A DNA stretch of 46,514 nt. It comes from a virus. The stretch spans positions 1 through 46,514 of the IMG/VR virus record IMGVR_UViG_3300009181_000122. One strand, given 5' to 3'. Made by a program: the position numbers and the translations under genes. Position 1 is the stretch's first letter. Every line of letters starts with the position of its first letter. Shown here one piece after another: positions 9,936 to 18,295 of the stretch. The notes under the pieces are model-generated. The model was not told the origin of the DNA. It saw only the letters and a program-made list of their open reading frames with translations, and searched no databases.

Positions 9936-12061
9936 TCACTCCTTCTCACGATGCCACTGGTCACAGAGGCCATCACGTCCTCGTCTTCGTCTGCATGCTT
10001 GCCATCAGTGGCGGCGTTTACCACGCGCCTTTTCTTGTCGATCAGTGCAGCGATGTCCTCGTCGATGGTGTCCGTGCCGATCATGTACCAAGCAGTACAT
10101 GCATTGCGCTGGCCGATCCGGTTCACACGATCCTCTGCCTGATCATGAGTGCCGGGGTTCCAGTCCTGTTCCGCGAAGAGCACATCACTCGCGGCGGTAA
10201 GGGTGATGCCTACACCACCGGCCCTGATGTTGCACACGATGATGCGCCTAGAAGGATCGTTCTGGAACTTGTCTACGGCATCTTGCCTGTCCTGCATCGA
10301 GGTTGCACCCGTGATCTTGAGGGCATCCCAGTCGTTGGCGATCAGTCCAACAACCTCCGTGTGATGGGCGAACACCACGAGTTTCTTGCAGCCATCCTCA
10401 AGAAAGTTCTCGATCCATGCGTTGATGGCTTCCCGCTTGCCAATGGCGGCGAGTTTCTTGAGCGCGGAATACTTCACGAGTTCTTCTGCCCTGAGCACGG
10501 TGTCCGTGGCTTGCTTGTACTTCTTGGCTATCGTGTCATCAAGCCACGCCTCAGGGTTCACGGCCCCTCGTGAGAGTGCCCTTTGCTCGGCTAGCCAACC
10601 CTTGTCGCTGATCACCTGCTTGGCAATCCACTGTGCTACTGCACGCTCGGCTTTCCTGTACTCCACTGCATTCGATATCTCCACGGGTACTATCGTGCGT
10701 GTCTTCTCTGGCAGATCGGGAAGCACTTCTGCTTTCGTGCGCCGTAGCATCACCTCATTCCTGAGCCTTGAGTTGAGTTCCAAGAGGTTGGCTGCACCGC
10801 CGTAGTCCATTGCAAACCCGTTGTGCACGGGGGCACAGTACCTGTTCGTGAAGCCCTTGAAGCCACCGAAACTCCCAAGCGCACCGGCAATGCCAAGGAT
10901 GCTCACGAGTTCGATGGGCCGGTTGAGTACTGGCGTGCCGGTAAGCAGCATCCGCATGGGAATGCCGTCATGCACAAGAGTCTTGGTCTTCGTGTCCCAG
11001 CCAGTGGCTAAAAACCTCACCCCCTTGGTGCGCTGTGTGTCTGGAGTCTTTAGGTAATGGGCCTCATCGCAGATGATGCTCTTGAACCCACGTGCCAACA
11101 ACCCCTTCATGTGCTTGCCAAGGATGTCGTAGTTGATCACGGTCATCTGGGCATCCGGGTCGTTGCTCGGTATCTCGTGCCGCTCCTTGCCGATGGCAAA
11201 GCGCACGGGTTTCTTGTCGCCAATGCTCGTGATCCTGAGATTCGGAAACCACATGCGTGCTTCCTTGAGCCAGTTGATCTTCACAATCGCGGGACATACC
11301 ACCAGTAAGGGCCACTGATCTGCTACGTGCACGGCGGCTAGTGATTGCAGGGTCTTGCCCGTGCCCATGTCATCGGCAAGGATGCTCCGTTGCTTCTCGG
11401 TCAGCCACTCCACACCCGTGCGCTGGAAGGGTCGCAAGGTACCTGTGAACCCCGGTACCACGCCATCCCACTTGGGCTTGGGTTCCTGTACAGGCACAGG
11501 GGTTTTGAAGTAAGCAAACAATCGCTCTAGCACGCCAGTCACCTCGGCATCAGCCACGAAATCTCGTGTGGCGCACAGCACCTCCACGCACTTGGCGGCT
11601 TGGCTTCCCTTGCCGAGACTCCACACGCTCTCTGCTTTCGATGTCATGGTCGGTTCATATCGCGCACCATGTTCCTTGAGCAAGGCAATCATGTCTGCGC
11701 TATAGGAGAAATGCACAAGGATTTTGTCGTGCATTGCGCTGATCCGTGCAACACGCGGTCTTGCACTAGGCGCAGTAGCCCTTGCCCATTCCTCTTGCGT
11801 GCTATCGGAAGGCACGCTCAGGAGTTGCCACGGAATCCATACGAGTTGTGTGTTCTTGTACACACGGGCCACGTTGTACGCGGCCCTGAACTGCTTGTGA
11901 GTCCATCGCATGTAGCCAAGGTTTGCAAGATCATGGCCGATCCCAGTATGCCCGCCTGAAAAACCCATCATGTTCTCTTTGGAAGCGCGGTCGGAGTCCC
12001 GTGCTTGAAGGAATGCCAAGCCTTCATGTATGCGTTGGGCCGTTTCGAGTAGGGTTAGCAT
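9932..12061 (-). CDS. SNF2-family DEAD/DEAH-box helicase (ATP-dependent DNA translocase)
   Basis: A 709-residue superfamily-2 ATPase of the SNF2/Rad54/SMARCAL1-like class. Visible motifs: Walker A LADDMGTGKTLQSLAA (about 230), Walker B/DEAH ICDEAHYLKT (about 317), motif III LLTGTPVLNRP, motif V IRAGGVGITLT and motif VI DQAEDRVNRIGQ near the C-terminus. All core helicase motifs look intact. Such proteins translocate on double-stranded DNA and, in phages, are thought to act in replication, recombination or fork remodelling. The ATG at 12061 has AGGAGA seven bases upstream; the frame extends 35 codons further but that part covers a terminator hairpin and is not translated in this reading. It follows an HTH gene and is followed by small genes. 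Confidence 0.93.
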   Translation of the reverse strand: MLTLLETAQRIHEGLAFLQARDSDRASKENMMGFSGGHTGIGHDLANLGYMRWTHKQFRAAYNVARVYKNTQLVWIPWQLLSVPSDSTQEEWARATAPSARPRVARISAMHDKILVHFSYSADMIALLKEHGARYEPTMTSKAESVWSLGKGSQAAKCVEVLCATRDFVADAEVTGVLERLFAYFKTPVPVQEPKPKWDGVVPGFTGTLRPFQRTGVEWLTEKQRSILADDMGTGKTLQSLAAVHVADQWPLLVVCPAIVKINWLKEARMWFPNLRITSIGDKKPVRFAIGKERHEIPSNDPDAQMTVINYDILGKHMKGLLARGFKSIICDEAHYLKTPDTQRTKGVRFLATGWDTKTKTLVHDGIPMRMLLTGTPVLNRPIELVSILGIAGALGSFGGFKGFTNRYCAPVHNGFAMDYGGAANLLELNSRLRNEVMLRRTKAEVLPDLPEKTRTIVPVEISNAVEYRKAERAVAQWIAKQVISDKGWLAEQRALSRGAVNPEAWLDDTIAKKYKQATDTVLRAEELVKYSALKKLAAIGKREAINAWIENFLEDGCKKLVVFAHHTEVVGLIANDWDALKITGATSMQDRQDAVDKFQNDPSRRIIVCNIRAGGVGITLTAASDVLFAEQDWNPGTHDQAEDRVNRIGQRNACTAWYMIGTDTIDEDIAALIDKKRRVVNAATDGKHADEDEDVMASVTSGIVRRSE

Positions 12062-12080
12062 GCCACATCTCCTCTGCACA

Positions 12081-12114
12081 AAAGAAAACCCCTCTGTGTT
12101 TTCACACAAAGGGG
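12081..12114 (-). terminator. Rho-independent terminator
   Basis: On the minus strand CCCCT-TTGTGTG...ACACAGAGGGG forms two five-pair stem blocks with one mismatch around a short A-rich loop, followed by TTTTCTTTT. It ends transcription after the HTH gene at 12139-12351, just before the SNF2 helicase start. Confidence 0.75.
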
Positions 12115-12138
12115 CACATGAACAGCCACCTGCTGCAA

Positions 12139-12351
12139 TCAGCCGATGGTGGTTCCCTTCAGCCAAGCCTCAACAACCACGCGCCTGAACAGCAGACGCT
12201 TCGTGCCCAACTTGACACCGCCCGGAACCTGCCCGCTGTTCGCCAACTTGAGGGCCGTTGCATACGGCATGCCCATCATCTTGGCTAACTTGGGTACGGT
12301 AATAAACTCTGCGCTCGTGGTATGCCATACCTTGGCACGCTTAACAACCAT
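12139..12351 (-). CDS. Small helix-turn-helix DNA-binding protein (excisionase-like HTH)
   Basis: A 70-residue protein whose central part ITVPKLAKMMGMPYATALKL followed by GQVPGGVKLGTKRLLF matches the MerR-type winged HTH of the excisionase/HTH_17 family. Such proteins bind DNA as recombination directionality factors or small transcription regulators. With no integrase in view, a regulator is the better guess. The ATG at 12351 has AAAGGAGG upstream. It is followed directly by a terminator, marking the end of the 12-20 kb small-gene block. Confidence 0.8.
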   Translation of the reverse strand: MVVKRAKVWHTTSAEFITVPKLAKMMGMPYATALKLANSGQVPGGVKLGTKRLLFRRVVVEAWLKGTTIG

Positions 12352-12398
12352 GATCTGCCTCCTTTGCCCTATTGTATGTGAGCACTTGCTCACTAGAA

Positions 12399-12767
12399 CT
12401 ATACTGCATCCTCTTCTTTCTTTGCAAGTGCAGGCCAAGATTCCTCGAACTCGTCACGAAATCCGTCGAACCACGCGCTTGAAAGTTCGTGCCAGTCCAC
12501 TTCCCTGAGTGCACCATACACAAGAGACCGTGCTATTGTCTGATCGCCACCTGCCGTGAGACCCCAGTCTGCTATCTCGTGCACTCTCTCCCTGAGTTCG
12601 TCCCTGAATGCCCACACACATGCTATAAGATGCCCATGTTCATCTTCGTGCTGGTCGCATTCCTTACGCCAGATGGTTTCCATGTCGTCCTTGAAAACAT
12701 CGGGGCCGATCTCCACCCCGATAAGCCACGTCTCGTAACTGCGCCAGCCGTTGTAGCCCTCAGACAT
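12399..12767 (-). CDS. Hypothetical phage protein with YNGWxxYETW motif (DUF7249-like)
   Basis: A 122-residue acidic protein opening with YNGWRSYETWLIGVEI. That N-terminal signature is shared by a family of small phage and plasmid proteins I know as DUF7249-like; its function is unknown. The helical C-terminal half is Glu/Trp-rich. The second ATG (12767) is the better start because AGGAGG abuts the first ATG and stands six bases from the second. It overlaps the end of the upstream coiled-coil gene by 8 bp. Confidence 0.8.
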   Translation of the reverse strand: MSEGYNGWRSYETWLIGVEIGPDVFKDDMETIWRKECDQHEDEHGHLIACVWAFRDELRERVHEIADWGLTAGGDQTIARSLVYGALREVDWHELSSAWFDGFRDEFEESWPALAKKEEDAV

Positions 12768-13449
12768 TTGCATCCTCCTGCATGATTCCCGCTTCCCGCA
12801 GATGCCGAAGCAAGTCTTGGTCGCGTTCCTTCTTCGCGTTTACTGCAAGCATTGGATCGTACACAACCCGCAAACCACCAACGAGAGCATTGTAGAGTTC
12901 CGCATGATTGCTGTCGATCTTCTCGTCGATACCATGCAACCGTGTGAGGATCGTGTCGAGTTTCCTTTCTGCACTGTAGCCACGTGCGCTATCGGCAAAC
13001 AGACTCTTGATCTCCACGAGTGTTTCCTGAATCTCTTCAAGCAGACTCTCGGTATTGCTATTGCCGTCGATGTTTTCCACGTTACTCTGGATGTCATCGA
13101 CCGTGCCCTCGATGGCGTCCACAGTTCGCGCTATGCCATCCATCGTGACAGTGATGGCCTTGATCTTATCCAGTGCCCTGCTCATGTCATCCGAGATGTC
13201 ATCCACGGCGATCTTGGTGCACGTGACAATGGTGCTTGAGGTTACATCGCGCACGATGCTATCACTCACGAGTTCCAGTTCGTGCGTGGTCACGAAGTTG
13301 CTCTCGGCCATCTTCGTGCTGACGATATCTTGCGCGGCGGTATTGATGGCCTTGATGGTGTTGTAGGTATAGCCCTCTAGCATTTCCTCGAACTCACGCT
13401 TGAGGCCGCTAATGAGAAGCAAACGTGAGAGCAAGTTACGACCAAACAT
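12760..13449 (-). CDS. Long coiled-coil hypothetical protein
   Basis: A 229-residue protein. Residues about 70-185 are almost entirely helical with many spaced Ile/Val/Leu and Asp residues (KIKAITVTMDGIARTVDAIE, TVDDIQSNVENIDGNSN), as in methyl-accepting or laminin-like coiled coils. A short hydrophobic start (LLSRLLLISGL) could be a membrane anchor but is too short to be sure. The ATG at 13449 overlaps the previous gene by 14 bp. No family recognised; a scaffold or multimerising role is a guess. Confidence 0.8.
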   Translation of the reverse strand: MFGRNLLSRLLLISGLKREFEEMLEGYTYNTIKAINTAAQDIVSTKMAESNFVTTHELELVSDSIVRDVTSSTIVTCTKIAVDDISDDMSRALDKIKAITVTMDGIARTVDAIEGTVDDIQSNVENIDGNSNTESLLEEIQETLVEIKSLFADSARGYSAERKLDTILTRLHGIDEKIDSNHAELYNALVGGLRVVYDPMLAVNAKKERDQDLLRHLREAGIMQEDANV

Positions 13450-13783
13450 TTTCGGTTTCCTTTCGTGCTTGACGCCTGTTCTTCCGTGCTAAGGCAAACA
13501 GTACCTTTCGCAACTTCTGCCAGTGCATGCTTATGGCATCCCACTCCACCACACGCACGGCACCTGCTACCGGATCACTCTTGATGTCTTCCCACACCTC
13601 CATGCACAGGTCATACGTTTCCTGATTGGCCTCAAGCGCAAGGTCAATCATCTCTGGCGTGACAGCGTCAGGAAGCAGCGGCTCTGCGGGTTCTTCGTCC
13701 AAGCAACTGTCCAGTGCTTTCGTAAGCCACTCTGGCATTGCCCCAACATGCTGTGCAATCCACGCCTCCGTGTTGTTTGCCAA
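13436..13783 (-). CDS. Hypothetical protein, probable TTG start, overlapping GP88 gene
   Basis: A 115-residue protein with an acidic helical middle (VTPEMIDLALEANQETYDLC) and a basic C-terminus (FALARKNRRQARKETE). A TTG at 13783 with AAGGAA about seven bases upstream is the best start. The alternative ATG at 13738 has no SD, and the frame continues further upstream only inside the GP88 gene. From the TTG it overlaps GP88 by 116 bp in another frame, including the GP88 Cys motif. No family recognised. Confidence 0.65.
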   Translation of the reverse strand: MANNTEAWIAQHVGAMPEWLTKALDSCLDEEPAEPLLPDAVTPEMIDLALEANQETYDLCMEVWEDIKSDPVAGAVRVVEWDAISMHWQKLRKVLFALARKNRRQARKETENVWS

Positions 13784-14555
13784 GACATTTTCCTTTCTGC
13801 GAGTGACTCGGACACATGTAGATGCCCTTTGGCAACGGCACTCCCTTGAGCACCGCACCTGTACCGCCGCCCAGACCCGGCACTACTGGCGGCAAGTGCA
13901 CGCCGGGGATCAACTCTGCCTCCTCTCCTGTGATGAAAGCCAGTGCAGATGGCTTCACCTGCACATTCCTGAGTGCATGGAAGTCCTTCAAGAGTTCCAA
14001 GATTGCCTCGTGTGCTACTGGGTCGCCGTCCTCTCGCAAGTGCCATGCCCTTGTGGCTGCCCAGAAGTCAACTTCCGGCAGGGCTTTGGCGACTTCGATC
14101 CACATCTGCACATACTCTGTGCGATAGAAGTCACCTTGGTCATGGATTCTGAAGTGCGAGTTGGCTTTGGTTGCATGCCGTACATAGCCAACCTGATAGT
14201 CGATCCAGTCTTGCTCGTTGCCATTCTCTATGCACTCCTGTGTGTAGAGCAAGCGATTGATCCCTGCTTGCTTGGCATTGGGCATCTTGTAGCGCGAGGA
14301 CTTGGCTCTGGGATAACACCACGTGCAAATGAACATGGTGCCCTTGTCGTTGGGTTTCTTTAGCGCGGGGCTAAGTTGCCTCTCGGTAAACGTCGCACTT
14401 GGACAGGTATGAATCCCAGCAGCACCCAGTGCAGGAATGCCCCAACTACTTGTGGGCAACTTGCTAGTGAACGTGCCCCATGATGTGAAGTATCCCGGCA
14501 CCACGATCTTGCCGTGCTTCCAGAGCATGTCATTGCGTAGGGTAACCGTCGTCAT
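13668..14555 (-). CDS. GP88-family phage protein (Cys-rich, putative replication/plasmid-type protein)
   Basis: A 295-residue protein resembling the phage Gene-product-88 family. Supporting features are the N-terminal CTWCYPRAKSSRY motif, the central FRIHDQGDFYRTEYVQMWIE block (about 153-172) followed by FWAATRAW, and a C-terminal Cys cluster CPSHSQKGKCLGKQ ending CTACW. The Cys pairs suggest a metal site. The molecular role of GP88 is not established. It starts at an ATG (14555) inside the preceding gene (26-bp overlap), and its 3' end is overprinted by the following gene. The call rests on motif recall, not a search. Confidence 0.75.
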   Translation of the reverse strand: MTTVTLRNDMLWKHGKIVVPGYFTSWGTFTSKLPTSSWGIPALGAAGIHTCPSATFTERQLSPALKKPNDKGTMFICTWCYPRAKSSRYKMPNAKQAGINRLLYTQECIENGNEQDWIDYQVGYVRHATKANSHFRIHDQGDFYRTEYVQMWIEVAKALPEVDFWAATRAWHLREDGDPVAHEAILELLKDFHALRNVQVKPSALAFITGEEAELIPGVHLPPVVPGLGGGTGAVLKGVPLPKGIYMCPSHSQKGKCLGKQHGGVDCTACWGNARVAYESTGQLLGRRTRRAAAS

Positions 14556-14790
14556 TCGTGTGCTCCTCTATCGTGCATGAGACAATACACCATCCAGTGA
14601 TATCACTTGCCTCATTGAGCACGTAATCCATCACACTTGGTGTGAGAGCCGCGTTGCCACCGTCGTTGTACTCCACGAATAAATCTGGCACATCAACTAG
14701 CAACTCCTGATCGAATATTGCTTGCGCTATTTGATTACTTTCCTCATCGCCATCGTTGTCGATCTCGATCTCTCGCACGAAAAACCTCAT
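14530..14790 (-). CDS. Hypothetical acidic protein
   Basis: An 86-residue strongly acidic protein (EIDNDGDEESNQIAQAIFDQ) with a strand-like C-terminal half (ITGWCIVSCTIEEH). The ATG at 14790 overlaps the stop of the upstream gene (ATGA-type), so translation is probably coupled. No family recognised. Confidence 0.75.
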   Translation of the reverse strand: MRFFVREIEIDNDGDEESNQIAQAIFDQELLVDVPDLFVEYNDGGNAALTPSVMDYVLNEASDITGWCIVSCTIEEHTNDDGYPTQ

Positions 14791-15038
14791 TGCTTCACCT
14801 CGTTTGTGCTAACGTCGTCATCCGTGTCTTCCTCGTCGCCCTCCTCAATGCCAAGGAACTGCTTGGCATCATTCAGTGCGTCCTTGAGGTGCCTAGTCAT
14901 CTCGTCCGACGAGATATCTTCGTCGACGTTACCGATGAGTTGCAGGAGAAGCCGGGTGGCCTCTTCGACAGTCTGATCGACATGCTGACCATGAAGCCGG
15001 TTCATCTTCTCAAACTCGTATGGTGTCATGTTAGTCAT
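14787..15038 (-). CDS. Hypothetical acidic helical protein
   Basis: An 83-residue protein starting MTNMTPYEFEKM, mostly helical, with an acidic tail (EEGDEEDTDDD). The ATG at 15038 has GGAAGAG upstream and overlaps the end of the preceding gene; an 11-codon upstream extension has no ribosome binding site. Its tail motif VSTNE recurs in the C-terminus of the upstream neighbour (DVSTNNEKEE), perhaps the trace of a local duplication. Function unknown. Confidence 0.75.
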   Translation of the reverse strand: MTNMTPYEFEKMNRLHGQHVDQTVEEATRLLLQLIGNVDEDISSDEMTRHLKDALNDAKQFLGIEEGDEEDTDDDVSTNEVKQ

Positions 15039-15270
15039 TGTTCTCTTCCTTCTCATTATTCGTGCTAACATCTTCTACCAACTCTAGTGCACGCCTAAGA
15101 CCTGCGATGGTCTTCGTGTGATCCCTTGCACCACTCGCCAGTTCGCGTGCAACGGCCTCATCTTTTGCGTTACGACTCCTTTCGTTGGCATCACGAGACA
15201 TATCCCGTGCGTAGTTGATCTCTTCCATGATGGCTTTCTTCACGAGTGAGAGTACGTTCTGGGTTTCCAT
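15031..15270 (-). CDS. Hypothetical helical protein
   Basis: A 79-residue helical protein with alternating charges (YARDMSRDANERSRNAKDEA), likely a coiled coil. The ATG at 15270 lies one base after the stop codon of the Rad52-like gene, with GGGGA upstream; an ATG six codons earlier is possible but lies inside the previous gene. No family recognised. Confidence 0.7.
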   Translation of the reverse strand: METQNVLSLVKKAIMEEINYARDMSRDANERSRNAKDEAVARELASGARDHTKTIAGLRRALELVEDVSTNNEKEENND

Positions 15271-15272
15271 GC

Positions 15273-15854
15273 CTATCCCCGCTTCCATGTGCTGGTACCT
15301 GTGCCCTTGAGTGACTCGATAAGCGCGCTTGCACTGTCCATCGTGCCATCGAAGCCCATCGCACTAGGCGTGGTCTTTGCCTTGGTGCAAAGCGTAGTCA
15401 GGTATGCAATCTGTTTCTCAGTTGCTTCCCGTCCACTAGATGCACGAGGTGCATCCCTGAGCGCATCGTCTTCGAACGGCGTGTCGTCACTGATCTCTGG
15501 CGCACTCTCGCCATCGCCCTTGAGTTCTTCGAGGGCAGTGACCCCGATGTTCATTGCGTCACGCAAAGCCCTAGCCTTAGCACGAGTGGCAGCCATTCGT
15601 ATGATGTGTGGTGCAATCGCCTTGCTAGTGTTCGCAGCCGATGCATCACCGATCTCCTCGAAGATAGCGAACGTGTCATTATGAGCGACGGTCACGATGG
15701 CTTTCGCAATAGCAACGAAGGAGTTCTCTGCGCTTGGAGCCTGCACCAACTCCACACGAATGTCCCTAAGCCCACGCTCATGTGCGAGGTCAAGCAACCC
15801 CGCATAGAGCACAAAGATTTTGCCGTTGCGCTGGATGAGAAACTCGCTTTTCAT
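15273..15854 (-). CDS. Rad52/DdrA-like single-strand annealing protein candidate
   Basis: A 193-residue protein. Residues 10-110 match a common phage and bacterial pattern: KIFVLYAGLLDLAHERGL, then the EEIGDASAAN block, then IRMAATRAKARALRDAMNIG. This pattern is usually found in Rad52/DdrA- or DUF1071-like DNA-annealing proteins. The C-terminal part (ATEKQIAYLTTLC) resembles the tail module of such proteins, which pairs with ssDNA-binding partners. It would bind single-stranded DNA and promote annealing in replication-linked recombination. A nuclease partner could be the Cas4/RecB-like enzyme at 26802. The ATG at 15854 overlaps the preceding gene by 4 bp. Assignment is by motif recall; a profile search would settle it. 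Confidence 0.75.
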   Translation of the reverse strand: MKSEFLIQRNGKIFVLYAGLLDLAHERGLRDIRVELVQAPSAENSFVAIAKAIVTVAHNDTFAIFEEIGDASAANTSKAIAPHIIRMAATRAKARALRDAMNIGVTALEELKGDGESAPEISDDTPFEDDALRDAPRASSGREATEKQIAYLTTLCTKAKTTPSAMGFDGTMDSASALIESLKGTGTSTWKRG

Positions 15855-16009
15855 TCTGCACCTCCGAAGTAGTTCTTGATCCTACGATCAGTCCGCTCTA
15901 TCTTTGCCCTTACATTGTCGATCTGCCACAGTAGCCATGCGCCAATGAATATTTGCATGATCAGTATGGTGAACAAGAGGTCGATGATCAGTCCCGTTTG
16001 GTTTATCAT
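15851..16009 (-). CDS. Small single-pass membrane protein
   Basis: A 52-residue protein: a short N-terminus, one clear transmembrane helix (LLFTILIMQIFIGAWLLW), then a basic amphipathic tail (NVRAKIERTDRRIKNYFGG) expected to be cytoplasmic. The ATG at 16009 follows the upstream stop codon by one base. The SD GGAAAGGA overlaps that gene's end. Function unknown; a role outside lysis is likely given its place among early-type genes. Confidence 0.7.
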   Translation of the reverse strand: MINQTGLIIDLLFTILIMQIFIGAWLLWQIDNVRAKIERTDRRIKNYFGGAE

Positions 16010-16010
16010 G

Positions 16011-16346
16011 CTAGATGTATCCTTTCCACCTGAGCCACGAAGGGAACCCATGCTCGCAACGGCCATCGGGTTCTACCCAACAGCCATCGAGCGTCTCGCA
16101 ACCTCCTTCCTCATCCCACTCCATGAGCGTAGTGAGGTCTGGTTCGAACCAGTGTGGTGCCACTTGGCTCTCGTGCTCACAGCCCTCGGTGCTGCACACG
16201 ATCACGGCGTACTGGTACCAGCCTCTGCCGCCATTCGCGCTAGGGTCTTCGTTCTTGTGCCTTTCCCATCTCACGGGATCGAAGTCGCCGATTAGACGTT
16301 TGTGATGTGCTTGAATCATGTGCTCGCAGCGCAGCAACTCTGGCAT
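16011..16346 (-). CDS. Cys/His-rich hypothetical protein (possible zinc ribbon)
   Basis: A 111-residue protein with several Cys/His pairs: CEHM near the start, CSTEGCEHES in the middle, then GGCETLDGCW and GRCEHGF at the end. The spacing is compatible with a zinc-binding fold, but no classic family fits. The ATG at 16346 overlaps the stop of the upstream gene as TAATG with GGAGGG upstream, a reinitiation arrangement. Confidence 0.75.
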   Translation of the reverse strand: MPELLRCEHMIQAHHKRLIGDFDPVRWERHKNEDPSANGGRGWYQYAVIVCSTEGCEHESQVAPHWFEPDLTTLMEWDEEGGCETLDGCWVEPDGRCEHGFPSWLRWKGYI

Positions 16347-17041
16347 TAGTCCCTCCATCCGTAATCAACGGCGTGCTTGTTGACCAGCACGCCCTTTACG
16401 CGTGGCAGCACGGCACCTTGCAACTTGCCCAGTAGCCTAGACACACGCAAGGTCTCGTTGAAGCACTGCGGATACGAAGCGATGTCCTTGTGGTCGGCGA
16501 TGCTGCTAAGCAATATGCCGACCATCGCGTTGAGCCTCGCGGCCATGTAGTTGAGGTCTTCGTACTCGCTCGTGCGCTTCCGGACCACAGTCTCGTCGAA
16601 ACTCTTGATCGCAAACACGTTGTTGTTCTCAAACCACTCGCGAATCACGTCGCCTTCGCAGTCGTGCCAGAATGTAGTGGTCAGCATGTCGATCTGACGT
16701 TCACACGTGGCCCATGAGGTGTCGGTTACCTTGTGAGCCTCCGCACAGTAGACCGGCACTACGACTTGGAGAATCTGGTCAGAGACGTTGAGTGCCGCGT
16801 ATGCTCCCGGCTCGTAGAAGCGCACCTCGAACTTGGCCGGGGCATTGATCACCATGCGCGAGAAGAACTCCTCGTAGTTGGAGTCCTTCCCGTACCAACT
16901 ACCATATTCGTTCGTGTCCGAGTACTTCTCCACTTCCCCCTCCCCATTCCGCGTGTACATGTCGCTCTCGGCCTTGTAGCCGAGCGCAAACATGTGATCG
17001 AACAGTGCCTTGAGCGTGTCAGTGTTCTTCATGTCCGCCAT
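16346..17041 (-). CDS. Hypothetical protein
   Basis: A 231-residue soluble protein, Asp/Glu- and aromatic-rich at the N-terminus (YSDTNEYGSWYGKDSNYEEF), with a central strand-like section and a helical C-terminal third. No catalytic motif seen. The ATG at 17041 overlaps the upstream stop (TGATG) with GGGAG seven bases before it. It forms a coupled pair with the gene at 17041-17586, so the two may act together. Confidence 0.8.
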   Translation of the reverse strand: MADMKNTDTLKALFDHMFALGYKAESDMYTRNGEGEVEKYSDTNEYGSWYGKDSNYEEFFSRMVINAPAKFEVRFYEPGAYAALNVSDQILQVVVPVYCAEAHKVTDTSWATCERQIDMLTTTFWHDCEGDVIREWFENNNVFAIKSFDETVVRKRTSEYEDLNYMAARLNAMVGILLSSIADHKDIASYPQCFNETLRVSRLLGKLQGAVLPRVKGVLVNKHAVDYGWRD

Positions 17042-17586
17042 CAGTTTGCTCCCTTCAGGTTGTGCTTGATGCGCTCGATCTCCACGAACTGCTTTGCCTT
17101 CGCGCTTACCTCCGCCCTTGCTTTCTCGTATGCGTGCTCCCTCACCACAGCCTCGGCTATCACCTTGGTTGCATACTCGCCAAGAGCACCGCCATTCATA
17201 CGCAACTCTCGTGCGTATCGCTCCTTGTACTCCTCCAAGTACCGAACGGCGACCTCGCGATGGTCGATGAGCGGCCAGAGCAGTTTCAGTAGCCCGCGCT
17301 CCATCTCCGGCAGCCCTTGCTTCTTCGTGCCAAAGAGGCCGTCGAGCCTATCAGTCCCGTCTGCGTCGTCCTCTGCGGCATTCATGAACGTGATCACACT
17401 CCACTCTAGAAGCGCGACCTCGTCGGTCTGGTGCCATTCGGGTGCGGTGATGTTGTTCGCCAAGAGATCGTCGTCGAACGTCCCCTGCCCTATGGGCACA
17501 TGGAACTTCGACGGCCACGACGCGCTTACGTACTGGAAAACCACATCCGTTGCCTGCTGTGCGATGCTCTTTAGCAAGTTGGTCAT
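17041..17586 (-). CDS. Hypothetical protein
   Basis: A 181-residue protein with a predominantly helical C-terminal half (VIAEAVVREHAYEKARAEVS) and an aromatic N-terminal region. The ATG at 17586 has GAAAGGAAA upstream, the same start context used by several neighbours. Coupled to the next gene through TGATG. No family recognised. Confidence 0.8.
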   Translation of the reverse strand: MTNLLKSIAQQATDVVFQYVSASWPSKFHVPIGQGTFDDDLLANNITAPEWHQTDEVALLEWSVITFMNAAEDDADGTDRLDGLFGTKKQGLPEMERGLLKLLWPLIDHREVAVRYLEEYKERYARELRMNGGALGEYATKVIAEAVVREHAYEKARAEVSAKAKQFVEIERIKHNLKGAN

Positions 17587-17644
17587 TCCCGTTTCCTTTC
17601 GTGTGTGTGTGGGCTACAGGCAACAGGCCCGTAGCCCATGTGTG

Positions 17645-17947
17645 CTAGTCTGCCTCTTCGGTCACCTCCTCCTTCACGTACTCGTACTTGGTGAACTGTG
17701 CGATGAGACGTGAGATCAGGATCAGCGTCTCAACCTTCGCGCCAATCACCTCGTTTGCACTGGATGCGAAAGCGATCTGGCGTTGAAGTGTCTCTCGCAT
17801 GTTGTGTGGAATGGTGGATGTTTCCGACAGTTCAAGCATCTCGCATATGTTGTTCATGCTTCTGCGATGATCATCTTGCAAGGCATCACGCATCGTAGCG
17901 ATTGAACTGATGAGTTTCGCGTCGTTGAGCACACTCTTGTACGGCAT
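17645..17947 (-). CDS. Hypothetical helical protein
   Basis: A 100-residue protein, nearly all helical, with an acidic C-terminus (KEEVTEEAD). The ATG at 17947 is chosen because GAAGGAGA precedes it; a 13-codon extension lacks an SD. Function unknown. Confidence 0.75.
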   Translation of the reverse strand: MPYKSVLNDAKLISSIATMRDALQDDHRRSMNNICEMLELSETSTIPHNMRETLQRQIAFASSANEVIGAKVETLILISRLIAQFTKYEYVKEEVTEEAD

Positions 17948-18013
17948 CTGTGTCTCCTTCTTTCGTGATGAGCCATACCAAACCAAAATCCCCCGTCCCT
18001 CACGCCATGCGCT

Positions 18014-18295
18014 TCACACCCCCTTCCCGGTCGCGCACTCCAGCACGTCCCACGCATGGGCTAGCGCATCGTGCATCGTGGGGTACGTGCCAACCGGCCA
18101 GTCGGCACCATCCACTCGCATGAGTGGCGTGATCATGCCGTCAATCCTCGCGAACGTGATCGACCAGTTCATCTTCGCCCACTTGCCATCCACTACACCA
18201 CTCACGTCCCCGTAAGCGATGGTGTCCATTGACCTACCCATCAGCCATCGCGTATTCGCCCACGATGGTGACCAAGGTGTCTGCCTCATGCCCAT
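18014..18295 (-). CDS. Hypothetical protein
   Basis: A 93-residue protein rich in Trp, Met and Gly, with alternating strands (DTIAYGDVSGVVDGKWAKMN) and a C-terminal helix (YPTMHDALAHAWDVLEC). The ATG at 18295 with GGAGGG seven bases upstream is preferred over a GTG five codons earlier. It overlaps the end of the previous gene by 10 bp. The last helix resembles the end of the 18639 gene product in spirit (aromatic/Ala helix) but no homology is claimed. Confidence 0.7.
   Translation of the reverse strand: MGMRQTPWSPSWANTRWLMGRSMDTIAYGDVSGVVDGKWAKMNWSITFARIDGMITPLMRVDGADWPVGTYPTMHDALAHAWDVLECATGKGV

Noticed and set aside
12139-12351. Lysogeny module (excisionase with integrase)
   Set aside because: Only the small HTH protein is present; no integrase, repressor or attachment site was found.
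13648-14046. Alternative minus-strand ORF (132 codons) over GP88
   Set aside because: Its product is low-complexity and it lies inside the recognised GP88 frame; the ATG near 13789 has its SD only one base away.
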